The notes: generated by a model from the letters alone, not told the origin. 64,000 bases of DNA from Allomuricauda sp. (GCF_028280385.1 NZ_JANQLX010000014.1:124001-188000), one strand, 5' to 3'; positions 26,838 through 36,092 are shown, counted from the first letter of the stretch. A program made the numbers and translations.

Positions 26838-27776
26838 ATGCAAGTAACGGATACCATCTTAATGATCAGGCCTGTTAATTTCAGAATGAACGAACAAACG
26901 GCCGTAAACAACTATTTCCAGGAACAGCCCAATCTCAGTGAAACTGAGATCAATGCCAAGGCACAACAGGAGTTTGATGGGTTTGTAGACAAATTAAGGG
27001 AGCATGGTGTGCGTGTAATCGTTGTGGACGATACCAAGGAACCGAATACGCCAGACTCCATTTTCCCGAACAACTGGGTTTCTTTCCATGATAGCGGAAC
27101 GGTAGGGGTGTATCCCATGTTTGCGGAAAACAGAAGGAAGGAGCGTAGGGAAGATATTTTCGAGATCCTGGAACAGGAAGGATTTGCCATCCACAATGTG
27201 ATGGACTATACTGCTGCCGAGGAAGAGGGTGTTTTTTTGGAAGGTACCGGAAGTATCTTAAAGGATAGGGTCAACCAAAAAGCTTATTGCGCACTTTCAG
27301 AGCGGGCGCACGAAGAACTTTTTATTGAGTTTTGCGAGGATTTTGATTGTTTTCCGGTAATTTTTCATGCCAATCAGACTGTGAACGGGGAACGTTTGCC
27401 CATTTACCATACCAATGTAATGATGGCCATGGCAGAAACCTTTGCGGTTATCTGTTTGGATACCATTGACGACAAAAAGGAACGAAAATATGTAGTGGAG
27501 CATCTAAAGCAAGATGGGCGGGAAATTATTGACATTACTGAGGAACAGATGTACCAATTTGCCGGAAACATGTTACAGGTTATTGGCGGTGATGACCAGC
27601 GCTATATGGTAATGAGTTCTGCGGCCTACCATAGTTTACGCCCGGATCAAATTAAGGCCATTGAAAAACATTGCCCTATCATACACAGTTCCTTGAATAC
27701 CATTGAAACCTGTGGGGGTGGCTCTGCCAGATGTATGATGGCCGAAGTGTTTTTACCCAAAAGCATAAAAAAATAA
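26838..27776 (+). CDS. ctlX: citrulline utilization hydrolase CtlX-like amidinohydrolase
   Basis: The product (312 residues from the ATG at 26838) is another guanidine-modifying superfamily member, closest to the CtlX type that acts on citrulline. Active-site elements are TPDSIFPNNWVSFHDSG, EGTGSILKDRVNQKAYCALS, the histidine in LPIYHTNVMMAMAETFAVI and the cysteine in TIETCGGGSARCMMAEVFL at the C-terminus. The TTG at 26832 is a poor start. In related flavobacteria the DDAH-like gene and ctlX are, as I recall, neighbours; here a sugar locus lies between them. A hairpin terminator follows. Confidence 0.85.
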   Translation: MQVTDTILMIRPVNFRMNEQTAVNNYFQEQPNLSETEINAKAQQEFDGFVDKLREHGVRVIVVDDTKEPNTPDSIFPNNWVSFHDSGTVGVYPMFAENRRKERREDIFEILEQEGFAIHNVMDYTAAEEEGVFLEGTGSILKDRVNQKAYCALSERAHEELFIEFCEDFDCFPVIFHANQTVNGERLPIYHTNVMMAMAETFAVICLDTIDDKKERKYVVEHLKQDGREIIDITEEQMYQFAGNMLQVIGGDDQRYMVMSSAAYHSLRPDQIKAIEKHCPIIHSSLNTIETCGGGSARCMMAEVFLPKSIKK

Positions 27777-27800
27777 AAAAAAGGGCCGCGCAGCGGCCCT
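27774..27800 (-). terminator. hairpin between ctlX and the convergent Kelch lipoprotein gene
   Basis: AGGGCCGC (27782-27789) pairs with GCGGCCCT (27793-27800) around a 3-base loop. The A-rich run before it becomes a T-tract on the minus strand, so it best terminates the leftward lipoprotein gene, and may also serve ctlX. Confidence 0.8.
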
Positions 27801-27836
27801 AGGTTTAATGGTGGTTAATAGGGCATAGCCCGTGGT

Positions 27837-29648
27837 TTAGTTATTGTTATCGTTTTCTGGGGTGTATTGCCAGAAGTCATCAAAGACATCAAAATCAAAT
27901 TGCCCTAAACCCAAATAACCATGTTCCCCCAAGCTAGCTGAAAAGGAAAATACTCTAGCATCTCCTGGGAAGTCTGTTTTTTCATTCCATTCGTCATTTT
28001 CAGGGTCGTACTCCCATTGCTCAACCAGAACATTATCCATGGAATCAGCTCCGGTACTAAGATAAGCCTTGCCATTTATTACAAAACTTGCACCTCCATA
28101 AGCCATGTTTCCTTCATACATCGCCTTTGTCTCCCAACTGCCGTTCATCCCTTGGTTTGGGTTAAACGCCTGTAGGTCGGAGAAGAAATCGAAGTTTCCC
28201 ACTCCGTTGCAAACGTAACCGATATTGTTTATGGAAAACCCAACAGCCAATGCTCTTCCGTCCAGGCCATTAGGAGGGAGTGTTGAGAAAGTATTGTTAT
28301 TTGGATCAAACTCAACTAAAAAATCATATTCAGCACCCCCAGATCTACCACCATATATGTATCCTTTGTTATCTAAAACAAAGGTTGACGAAAATTGTAA
28401 ATCATCATCCGCTGGAATGTATCCTTCCATGGCATCTTCTAAAACAGTCCACGTATCATCTTCAGGATTATATACATATAGGTTATAATCGACGATTGGT
28501 TCATATCCTCCTCCAATATACCAACGGTTGTTAATCACAAAACTAAATGCGCCCCATTTGTTGAGTACTTGTGGGAAAGGAGCGACTTCTTCCCAAGAAT
28601 CAGTGCTGGGGTCGTAAGCCCAAATGTCTAGAAGATTATATCCTAGTCCAATATAGACTTTTTGTATGCCTTCATCATCTGTTAATGCTGTCGAAACACC
28701 ACCAACTCTTGGTGCACCGGGAAAATCTGCCCGTTTCCACCATGCTGGCACATCAAACACCGTTTCGGTATGGGCGGTTTGTGCCCCCACGGTCAAGGAG
28801 AGGGTGCCATCCCGTACTTCTTCGGGCAAGGTTATGGTCATTTCGTTGGTTTCGGTATTCAATTGGTGTTCCACTTCAATGCGGCTACCGTTTGGTCCGG
28901 CCACTTCTACAATGTTATAGTCGTCAACAAGGCTATAGTTGGCCACGGTGAGTACCACTTCAGTGCCGGGGTGTCCGGTATTTGGGGCAAAGGCACTGAT
29001 GGTTGGCAGGGGTACCACAAAATCGGTTTCGGTACTGGTGGTCAAAGTACCCTCAATGGTCTCTACACCAACACTGACGGCGCCGGTAGTGGTGGCCGGG
29101 ACCGTAAAGCTTAATTGGGTGCCACTTTCATTCACGGAAATATCGGCAGCTTCCACATTGTTGATCAAAACTGAGGGCTCAGTTCCAAAATGTTCCCCGG
29201 TTAGGGTCACTTGGGTACCGGGCACACCTTCCATGGGTTCTACAAGGGTAATTTCCGGTGCCTGTGTAGGTTCCGGTTCCTCATCAGGAACTAGTACCGT
29301 GAACTCCTGGGTACTGGAGGCGGTTTGCCCATTGGTGGTAACTGTCACCACCCATGTTCCGGCCTGTAGGCCCTCGGTGGGCAACTGTACCACCAATTTG
29401 GTGGTGTTGGCCGCCATGGCCAAAGCTTTATTGGGACCTATGTCCACCGTATTTTTATTGGGACTGACATTGAAGCCCGTTCCGGTTATGGCAAAAGATA
29501 GGCCGGCGCCGCCCTCGGTTACGGAGAGGCCGTTGACCGCCAACGGAATGCTTTGGGTGTTCTGCTCATCTTCGCAAGCAAGGATGAGACCTACTATGAT
29601 GGTTAGGGCAATGGCAATGTGGGGAAAGGTAATTTTTTTCATGGTCAA
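27837..29648 (-). CDS. IPT/TIG and Kelch-repeat lipoprotein
   Basis: The 603-residue product is a lipoprotein: the hydrophobic N-terminus ends LILAC with Cys25, followed by EDEQ, an acidic stretch that fits export to the outer surface in Bacteroidota. Residues about 35-310 hold three IPT/TIG-like beta-domains (for example ITLVEPMEGVPGTQVTLTGE and ISAFAPNTGHPGTEVVLTVA). Residues about 315-600 are Kelch repeats (VYIGLGYNLLDIWAYDP, WYIGGGYEPIVDYNLYVYNP, GYIYGGRSGGAEYDFLVEFD), a beta-propeller. It probably binds glycans or proteins at the surface. The next gene upstream (ending at 29773) has the same plan and the same C-terminal YTPEND, so the two are tandem paralogs. MTM or MKK may be the start. 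Confidence 0.88.
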   Translation of the reverse strand: MTMKKITFPHIAIALTIIVGLILACEDEQNTQSIPLAVNGLSVTEGGAGLSFAITGTGFNVSPNKNTVDIGPNKALAMAANTTKLVVQLPTEGLQAGTWVVTVTTNGQTASSTQEFTVLVPDEEPEPTQAPEITLVEPMEGVPGTQVTLTGEHFGTEPSVLINNVEAADISVNESGTQLSFTVPATTTGAVSVGVETIEGTLTTSTETDFVVPLPTISAFAPNTGHPGTEVVLTVANYSLVDDYNIVEVAGPNGSRIEVEHQLNTETNEMTITLPEEVRDGTLSLTVGAQTAHTETVFDVPAWWKRADFPGAPRVGGVSTALTDDEGIQKVYIGLGYNLLDIWAYDPSTDSWEEVAPFPQVLNKWGAFSFVINNRWYIGGGYEPIVDYNLYVYNPEDDTWTVLEDAMEGYIPADDDLQFSSTFVLDNKGYIYGGRSGGAEYDFLVEFDPNNNTFSTLPPNGLDGRALAVGFSINNIGYVCNGVGNFDFFSDLQAFNPNQGMNGSWETKAMYEGNMAYGGASFVINGKAYLSTGADSMDNVLVEQWEYDPENDEWNEKTDFPGDARVFSFSASLGEHGYLGLGQFDFDVFDDFWQYTPENDNNN

Positions 29649-29772
29649 TGTTTTTGGGCAAGGTGAAGCCCCTTTAGTTCAAATAAAGGACAAAGACCCC
29701 AGCCATTGGGCTATGGATCAACGGATACCCCATATGGGTTTATGGATGGGTGGTTTCACGCAGTGGATGGCC

Positions 29773-31791
29773 TCAAGGGGTATCGTTTTCCGGGGTGTAT
29801 TCCCAAAAATCTGTGGGATACCCATAGCCCTCTCCAAAAAGAACATAAGCTTGGTCGCTTACAGCAGCAACATTACCTCCTCGACGTACTTCTCCCGGAA
29901 AATTGGCTTTTTGAATCCAGCTATTGCTTTGCGGGTCATATTCTCTTACTAGTTGGGTAAATGACTTCCCGTTTATCACAAAAGCACGGCCATCTGCTGA
30001 AAACCCATTGGCACTATGACGGTTTTCTGGAAAGTAGGTAATGTTAGACCAAGAATCTGTGTTTGGATCGTATCGCTTAAAACTCAGTAGTTTTTTTGGT
30101 ACATCATCAAGACCTGTCCCCAGATATATCTGATTACCCAGGCCAAACCCAACAGCGTACAACCTTCCACTGGGTTCAAAGCCGGCTTTTTGGGTCCAGG
30201 TATCTGTTAGTACATTGTATTTCCAAAAATCGTTATAGGTATTACCGGCAATATCCATTCCGCCATAGACATAGGCACTGGTACCAATGGAGACTGCCGT
30301 GGCAAACACCCTAAAATTATCGGGAGCACCAAAATCGTTGAGCTGGATCCAGCCCTGATCGGGACTATAGCTCCAAAATGAGTTGTTGGGAACATTGGCG
30401 GCATCACGACCTCCGCCCACATAGAGGGTGTTGTTCAAGGTAAAATAAAAGGTTCCTTCAATGGGTCCACCGGGGAAGGGTGCCAATTGTTCCCATGTGC
30501 CAGTGGCCGTACGGTATGCATAAAAATCATCCAAACGGTTGGCGTTTAATCTACCAGTTCCTACATAAATATCTCCGTTGATGACCCCGCAGAAGGCATT
30601 TTTTCTTCGGGCAATGGGAAGGTCTGGCAGTTGTCTCCAAGGGTTAATTTGAATAGGGGTACTGGTATCCGTTAACTCGGGAACGCCATAGGTGGTCACC
30701 GTAATGGGCCCGACCCTTGCATTAAGGGGAACCTGCACCTGCAGTTGATCGGCAGAGGCTGCCAATACAGTGGCCTCTAGATTTGTACCATTAGGACCTT
30801 GGAAAAACACTTGATTGTCCACGATTTCCGAGGCAAAATAGGCGCCATCTATTACAATGGTTTCTAGCTGATCAACCGGGCTTGGAAAGTTATGTATTTC
30901 TGGTGGATGCACTGTGATAGCGGGTGCGTTGGCCACCAATGGACCCTCTGGACCTTGTACGGTCAATGCAAGCTCCCCGCTATATGTTATGGGGTAGGTA
31001 AATGTTAATTGTGCACCATCTCCATTTAACTGTAGTATTGGGATTGCCACTCCATTAATGGCAAGGGAAGGTTGTGAACCAAAGTTTCTGCCATTAACCG
31101 TAATCTCTGTAATTCTAGGTAACGCCTCAAGAGGTGTAAGATCGGTAATGACCGGTGCCATGGTAAATGGAAGGTCGGTTTCAAAGGTTTGGCCATTCAT
31201 GGACAGGATAAAAGGGGCTGTTTCCGCACCTTGGGGGAGGGTCACCATCATAAAACCAGCTTGGGCTTCGTTGACCTCCACGGGAATACCATTTAAGGTA
31301 AGTCCGTACTCAAATGCATTGGGGTCAAAATTTTCCAAATAAAGGGTGGTGGTGTCTCCCTCATACCCTTGTAATGGATCAAAAATAAAATCAAACTCCT
31401 GGGGAATCACCTCAAAGGGACTATGGGTGACCAAATCAAATTCCAAGGGCGATTGCACCTTCTGCACGTTGATTGTCCCGGAGGTTGACCAATAGGGAAC
31501 CTTGGCCACGATTTTCCGGTCTGTTACGGAAACAAGGGTTGCCAGCGTACCATTTACATGGACCAATATGGCATTGGGGTCGTTGCCAAAACCTTTGCCG
31601 GTAATGGTAAACTCTGACCCTTCGGTACCCTTGATGGGGGAAAATCCGGAGATATGGGGTTCATCCCCCCAAGGATCTATTAACTCTTCCTGCTCTTGGT
31701 GCAGTTCGGAATCATCGGATTGGCAGGCATAAAGGAAGATGCAGATAAGAGTCAAAAATGCAAAGGCACAACGCAATCGGGAATTTTTCAT
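29773..31791 (-). CDS. IPT/TIG and Kelch-repeat lipoprotein, tandem paralog
   Basis: The product has 672 residues from the ATG at 31791 (MKNSRLRCAFAFLTLICIFL, lipobox LYAC), which I prefer over an in-frame start 54 bases upstream that lacks signal-peptide character. The lipidated cysteine is followed by QSDDSELHQEQEE, an acidic stretch resembling surface-export signals. Four IPT/TIG-like domains follow (ISGFSPIKGTEGSEFTITGK, ITDLTPLEALPRITEITVNG). Kelch repeats end the chain (DIYVGTGRLNANRLDDFYAY, LYVGGGRDAANVPNNSFWSY, YVYGGMDIAGNTYNDFWKYN). It shares layout with the downstream gene and was probably duplicated. Role: likely surface binding protein; ligand unknown. Confidence 0.88.
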   Translation of the reverse strand: MKNSRLRCAFAFLTLICIFLYACQSDDSELHQEQEELIDPWGDEPHISGFSPIKGTEGSEFTITGKGFGNDPNAILVHVNGTLATLVSVTDRKIVAKVPYWSTSGTINVQKVQSPLEFDLVTHSPFEVIPQEFDFIFDPLQGYEGDTTTLYLENFDPNAFEYGLTLNGIPVEVNEAQAGFMMVTLPQGAETAPFILSMNGQTFETDLPFTMAPVITDLTPLEALPRITEITVNGRNFGSQPSLAINGVAIPILQLNGDGAQLTFTYPITYSGELALTVQGPEGPLVANAPAITVHPPEIHNFPSPVDQLETIVIDGAYFASEIVDNQVFFQGPNGTNLEATVLAASADQLQVQVPLNARVGPITVTTYGVPELTDTSTPIQINPWRQLPDLPIARRKNAFCGVINGDIYVGTGRLNANRLDDFYAYRTATGTWEQLAPFPGGPIEGTFYFTLNNTLYVGGGRDAANVPNNSFWSYSPDQGWIQLNDFGAPDNFRVFATAVSIGTSAYVYGGMDIAGNTYNDFWKYNVLTDTWTQKAGFEPSGRLYAVGFGLGNQIYLGTGLDDVPKKLLSFKRYDPNTDSWSNITYFPENRHSANGFSADGRAFVINGKSFTQLVREYDPQSNSWIQKANFPGEVRRGGNVAAVSDQAYVLFGEGYGYPTDFWEYTPENDTP

Positions 31792-31883
31792 ATTTGGAGA
31801 TTTAATGGGCTCAGGTTTGGTGGTACACTTAAAAACAAATGCCATGAATTAGGCGAAAAAGACGGTTGGCCGGGCTTTGGGGA

Positions 31884-32489
31884 CTATTCCATTCCAAACG
31901 GAAGATTACTTGTCCCCTGCACCTCATCCACCCAAACGGTAATATGTCCGGCGACATCCCCATCGGGGACAGTCACCACTAGTTTTCCTTTGGAAACTGA
32001 GGCCACCTCGGCAGCTATCCCGTTAAAATAGACGCTGTTTTCCTCCATTGTTGGCCCAAAGTTTTTGCCCTTTAGGGTGACTTTTGTTCCAGAGAGCCCA
32101 AAGGTGGGTTCAAAAGATTTGATTTTGGGCTCCGGTGCTGCAACGACCACAAAATCACGTGCTGAATAGCCAATACTATTTTTATAGGTCAAACTGATTT
32201 TGCCGCTGGTAGCCTTTTCGGGAACAGCAACTACAAAACCATTTTCCGTAACTGTGGTAATGGCGGCGGGCACACCATTGAATTTAATCGATAAGTCCTC
32301 CTGGCTGTCCTGGAAATTGCCTGCGCTAATGTTTACACTGGTCTTGCCAGCTTTGCCTTCCGAAGGACTAAAACTTGAGATGTACGGAGGATTAAAACTG
32401 GAGTTTGTGGCTGGGGATTCGCTCCCGCAGGCCATAAGAAACAAACCTACAAACAGCAGGCACACATAAATTGGGGTTATCTTTCCCAT
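31884..32489 (-). CDS. short IPT/TIG-domain lipoprotein
   Basis: The 201-residue product starts MGKITPIYVCLLFVGLFLMA with lipobox FLMAC. Two IPT/TIG domains fill the rest (PPYISSFSPSEGKAGKTSVN and IKSFEPTFGLSGTKVTLKGK). It has no Kelch propeller, so it resembles the N-terminal half of its two downstream neighbours and may be a partner or a product of the same duplication history. It is upstream of them in the same direction. Two 11-bp direct repeats and an inverted repeat lie in its upstream region. Confidence 0.85.
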   Translation of the reverse strand: MGKITPIYVCLLFVGLFLMACGSESPATNSSFNPPYISSFSPSEGKAGKTSVNISAGNFQDSQEDLSIKFNGVPAAITTVTENGFVVAVPEKATSGKISLTYKNSIGYSARDFVVVAAPEPKIKSFEPTFGLSGTKVTLKGKNFGPTMEENSVYFNGIAAEVASVSKGKLVVTVPDGDVAGHITVWVDEVQGTSNLPFGME

Positions 32490-32499
32490 AACGTAGAAT

Positions 32500-32517
32500 T
32501 TTAGGTTAAATCCTAAA
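32500..32517 (-). promoter_or_regulatory. inverted repeat upstream of the short IPT/TIG gene
   Basis: TTTAGG (32500-32505) and CCTAAA (32512-32517) are complementary around a 6-base A/T spacer, starting 11 bases upstream of the start codon. It may be an operator or a leader hairpin. Confidence 0.35.
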
Positions 32518-32550
32518 GGAAAGATTATGCTGGATAAAAGGAAGCTACCA

Positions 32551-32582
32551 ATTGACGGATGGCAGTTTTGGATTGACGGATG
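32551..32582 (-). promoter_or_regulatory. pair of 11-bp direct repeats, candidate activator site
   Basis: On the minus strand CATCCGTCAAT occurs twice (32572-32582 and 32551-32561) with a 21-bp period, two helical turns. They lie 62-93 bases upstream of the short IPT/TIG lipoprotein start. Paired direct repeats of about this spacing are used by LytTR-type response regulators; the link is inference. Confidence 0.5.
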
Positions 32583-32584
32583 TA

Positions 32585-34072
32585 CTACTCCTCAGCGGTA
32601 AATTCCCGAATGGCCTGATTGGGTTCCATTATGGTGTGGCCTTTCCAAAATTCCGGTTGGTAGGTGGACATATAAGTTGCCTCCACGGTTTCATCCTCTT
32701 CAAGGGCATCGATGTCGGTTTTTGACATGGACGCAGTGTTAAAGGCCACCCATTCATATTTTTCCGTGTTGTAGTTCACAATATCCAAGGCAAGCGATAG
32801 TTCATTTTGTTTTCTTCTGCCCTTAACGTGCTTGTTTTTCTCAATGACCTTCAGCGGGCGGTCCACTCCCATTTGACGGCCAAAGGTGAGGGTCATGAAC
32901 TTCAACGTATAGGTGTCGCTCCCAAATTTGGAAAAGACCGAGCTTCCCGAATACTTTTGTTCGCGATAGCTAAAGCCCAAGAGCTTTATGCTCCGTAAGG
33001 CCTTTACATTTTCATAGTCCAACCGTACTATGGCAAAGTCCTCAATGTTCACAAATAACCTGCCTTGGAAATCCGCCCTGCCTTTGGGTGTAAAACCGAT
33101 GACATAAACACCCTGACCCTCTAATTCTGAATAACCCTGTAGTTCATACTGGTACCGATTCAACTTCTTGGCCACATCCAACTTGGATTTCTTCCCCAAA
33201 AACTGGGAATGGATTTCATCCAAAACATATTTTCTGTTCCCCAAAAAACCATTTTTTTCCGGCTTTTTAAGCTCTTCTTCCAATTCTTCGGTTTCTTCTT
33301 CTGCTGCCAATATGGAATCCACGGCTACCTTTTCCCCAAAAATCCCGGATTTTATCTTTAAATAGGAATCTGGTTTAACATTGGCCTTAAAAATGGCCTC
33401 GAGCTTATCTGAAAGCGCTTCCATGGATCCTTCATTGCTCTTGTCGTACAATTCCGCCGCTTTGATCACTTCCAATTTGTTCTGCTCTCCGCCATGGTAG
33501 TAATCGCCAAGTGTTTCGGTATAATAGGAGGCATTTCTTGGGAGAATGGAAATAATACTATCAATAAGTTCCTTGTTCAATTCGGCAATGGTCGATTTTT
33601 TAAACTCGATATCCAGTTTGGTAAGGGTGTTGAAACTGGATTGGCGAAGGAAAAAACGCTGTTTTATGGGTGCTTTGCCGTAATTGTCCGGGATTCGCTC
33701 CTCTACTTTTTCCATGATTTCGTCCACGGTGAGTTCTTTGTCAAAAACAAATACCCCACTGAGTTCAATGGCTTTGGGCTTCAGGAAGATCAAACTGTCT
33801 TGGAGCTGCTCTAGGGTAAAACCCGTTTTTTGATAGCCCATGGATGAGATATAGATGGAATCTGGCAATGCGGCACCTTCTTCCAAAATGAATCCAAATC
33901 GACCTTCCTCGTTGGTCACCACCCCTAAATGTTCCCCATACTGAATGGTTGCATAGGGGATGCCCTTTTGTGTTTTGGCATCCACAATTTTGGAACTAAA
34001 GTGCTGTGCATGCAGTGGTATGCAGAGCACCAGTAATACAAAAAAGGATACAATGGATTGGATCGTTGGCAT
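32585..34072 (-). CDS. exported protein with carboxypeptidase-regulatory-like domain
   Basis: From the ATG at 34072 the product has 495 residues and a signal peptide (MPTIQSIVSFFVLLVLCIPL, then HAQ). The mature N-terminus is a carboxypeptidase D regulatory-like beta-domain (SKIVDAKTQKGIPYATIQYG, VVTNEEGRFGFIL, ISSMGYQKTGFTL), as found in front of TonB receptors. The rest, about 380 residues, has no domain I can name and includes an acidic, Glu-rich stretch (ILAAEEETEELEEELKKPE) and beta-rich segments. It is a common flavobacterial envelope protein type of unknown role, probably periplasmic or outer-membrane associated. A frame extending 36 bases upstream is less likely. Confidence 0.8.
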   Translation of the reverse strand: MPTIQSIVSFFVLLVLCIPLHAQHFSSKIVDAKTQKGIPYATIQYGEHLGVVTNEEGRFGFILEEGAALPDSIYISSMGYQKTGFTLEQLQDSLIFLKPKAIELSGVFVFDKELTVDEIMEKVEERIPDNYGKAPIKQRFFLRQSSFNTLTKLDIEFKKSTIAELNKELIDSIISILPRNASYYTETLGDYYHGGEQNKLEVIKAAELYDKSNEGSMEALSDKLEAIFKANVKPDSYLKIKSGIFGEKVAVDSILAAEEETEELEEELKKPEKNGFLGNRKYVLDEIHSQFLGKKSKLDVAKKLNRYQYELQGYSELEGQGVYVIGFTPKGRADFQGRLFVNIEDFAIVRLDYENVKALRSIKLLGFSYREQKYSGSSVFSKFGSDTYTLKFMTLTFGRQMGVDRPLKVIEKNKHVKGRRKQNELSLALDIVNYNTEKYEWVAFNTASMSKTDIDALEEDETVEATYMSTYQPEFWKGHTIMEPNQAIREFTAEE

Positions 34073-34181
34073 GTGTTCGTTTTTTGATGGTTTCCTAATA
34101 GACACCAAAATGGGTTAAAAGGTTGCATATGGTTTAGGACGATTTATCCGGGAAGTTGTAACAAGGATTGTTCCAAATGAA

Positions 34182-35606
34182 CTAGGCCTTTGCCAAATTT
34201 CTGATCATGCCTCCAAAAATGAAGTAGTGGAAGGGGAGCACGCTAAACCAATACAAACGCCCCTTTAATCCTCTTGGTCTAAAGGTGGCCGTTTGGTGCA
34301 GGGTATTGGAGTCGTCTATTCTAAATTCCAACCAAGCTTCCCCTGGCAAGCGCATTTCCGCGAAAAGGAGAAGGCGTTTGGATTTTTTATCGGCCAAGAG
34401 CACCCGCCAAAAATCAAGCGCATCGCCCGGAAAGAGTTTGTCCGTGTGCGTTCTGCCCCTTCTTAGGCCCGGTCCCCCGTTTACTTTGTCCATAAACCCC
34501 CGTATTCTCCACAGCCAGTTGGCGTAGTACCATCCGGTTTCTCCCCCAATTTTCCAGATTTTGTCCATTGTGGCCCCAACATCATGCAAGCTTACGGATT
34601 TTGAATCTTGTAAGACTCCATAGGTGGGGACGCGAATATATTTTTCCAGACCTTCCGTGATGCGTCCACTGGAAATGCTGTCCTTCCAACTGCTCAACAC
34701 TAGATTTTGCTCTATTTTTTTGAAGGCATTGGCAATGGCACTTTTATAGGACAAGGGGGCAATTCCGAGCATTTCCTGAAGTCGGTTGTCCTTGGCAATA
34801 ACCTCCATTTTCATGCTATTTACCAAATTTATGGCGAGCTTGTATGAGGTTGAGGTCACAAAATACAACCAATACGAAGACAGCTTAGGGGTCATGATGG
34901 GGACGGTAAAAATCCAGTTTTTAAAACCCCGGACCTTGGCATATTGCTGTAGCATTTCTTTATAGGTAAGGACGTCCGGGCCACCAATATCGAAGGATTG
35001 GTCATAGGTGTTTTTGTGGCCCAGGACCCCAGTAAGGAATTTGATGACATCGCGAATGGCAATGGGCTGAGTCTTGGTCAATACCCATTTTGGGGTGATC
35101 ATCACCGGAAGTTTTTCACAGAGGTCGCGAATAATCTCAAAAGAGGAACTGCCGGAACCCACAATAATGCCAGCCCTTAAAACCGTAAGTTTAAAAGGCC
35201 CCTGATATAGAATTTGCTCCACATTTTTGCGGGAGCTCAAGTGTTTGGAGAGTTTTTTGTCATTGACAATTCCGCTTAGGTAGATCACTTGTTCAATTTG
35301 GGTATTGGACACCCATTGGTTAAAATTTTGGGCTGCCAAGGCCTCTTTTTGATCAAAATCATCTGTGGAGGATGCCATGGAATGGATGAGGTAATATGCC
35401 GCCTGGCAATCCTCTGGGATCTCAGGGGATTTTGTGCTGTCCAAAAAATCCATTTCCAGAGTGTGCACCTTGGTTTTTAGGGAAGCATCAATGGAAAGTC
35501 GCTGTTTGTCGCGAACGGCACAGACCACTTCGTGCCCGAGGGCCAGCAACTGAGGCAAAAGGCGCATGCCAATATATCCGTTGGCACCGGTCAGCAGAAT
35601 TTTCAT
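34182..35606 (-). CDS. SDR-type NAD(P)-binding protein with DUF2867 domain
   Basis: The 474-residue product has an N-terminal atypical short-chain dehydrogenase fold with the dinucleotide motif LTGANGYIGMRLLPQLLALG (residues about 5-24) and VIYLSGIVNDKKLSKHLSSR. It ends in a DUF2867 domain (about residue 320 on: VGATMDKIWKIGGETGWYYA, LRRGRTHTDKLFPGDALDFW, ATFRPRGLKGRLYWFSVLPF). Such fusions occur widely; the substrate is unknown. Its start overlaps the stop of the upstream gene by 4 bases (ATGA), so the two are translationally coupled. Confidence 0.88.
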   Translation of the reverse strand: MKILLTGANGYIGMRLLPQLLALGHEVVCAVRDKQRLSIDASLKTKVHTLEMDFLDSTKSPEIPEDCQAAYYLIHSMASSTDDFDQKEALAAQNFNQWVSNTQIEQVIYLSGIVNDKKLSKHLSSRKNVEQILYQGPFKLTVLRAGIIVGSGSSSFEIIRDLCEKLPVMITPKWVLTKTQPIAIRDVIKFLTGVLGHKNTYDQSFDIGGPDVLTYKEMLQQYAKVRGFKNWIFTVPIMTPKLSSYWLYFVTSTSYKLAINLVNSMKMEVIAKDNRLQEMLGIAPLSYKSAIANAFKKIEQNLVLSSWKDSISSGRITEGLEKYIRVPTYGVLQDSKSVSLHDVGATMDKIWKIGGETGWYYANWLWRIRGFMDKVNGGPGLRRGRTHTDKLFPGDALDFWRVLLADKKSKRLLLFAEMRLPGEAWLEFRIDDSNTLHQTATFRPRGLKGRLYWFSVLPFHYFIFGGMIRNLAKA

Positions 35607-36028
35607 AGGTCTCCAATAGAAGTTGGAGCGTTGTCCGCTTTATAATCGAGAATTTTTTTGAAAAATTTCTGAATGGCCTTGGTATCCGATCTTACCTTGA
35701 TAAAATAATGGTCCCTATGAATGGAGTACACCGCCAAGTCGCCCTTGTACAGGGTGAGCTTGTAATAGGGTATGATAAGTCCATAAGTTTCCAGTAAGGA
35801 GCGGAAACGCACTATGATTCCCTTGGGGCGCATTTCAATATTGCAACTGTTCAAATTGTTGTCAAGGATCAAAAGGTTCTGGATTTCCACACAGGCATCG
35901 GTGATAAAAAGCTTGGGTGATCCTATGCCACCCAGCGCCCAACGTTCCTTTAAGGTAAACGGGATACCCACCTCCATGTCCACTTTTTGTCGAACTTGCG
36001 GGTCATTGTAAGAAACATTCAGAAGCAT
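35603..36028 (-). CDS. hypothetical protein coupled to the SDR-DUF2867 gene
   Basis: I do not recognise a named family. The 141-residue product is soluble, without signal peptide or membrane segment, and looks like an alpha/beta protein (VGIPFTLKERWALGGIGSPK, RPKGIIVRFRSLLETYGLII, YSIHRDHYFIKVRSDTKAIQ). Its last codons overlap the start of the SDR-DUF2867 gene, so the two probably work together. It is divergent from argS. Confidence 0.75.
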   Translation of the reverse strand: MLLNVSYNDPQVRQKVDMEVGIPFTLKERWALGGIGSPKLFITDACVEIQNLLILDNNLNSCNIEMRPKGIIVRFRSLLETYGLIIPYYKLTLYKGDLAVYSIHRDHYFIKVRSDTKAIQKFFKKILDYKADNAPTSIGDL

Positions 36029-36092
36029 TTCTAAAATTAACCAAAAAAGTGCTTTTCCTAAAGTTCAAGGGCTTACTGGCTTAAAAAATATG

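Noticed and set aside
29720..29750. CCCATATGGG palindrome between the two Kelch lipoprotein genes
   Set aside because: A 10-bp palindrome is short, and nothing links it to a promoter; too weak to list.
28939..29952. A 337-codon plus-strand frame opposite the Kelch lipoprotein genes
   Set aside because: It is antisense to two clear lipoproteins, crosses their spacer, and its translation is rich in Val, Thr, Ser and Pro without family character. It is a shadow frame.
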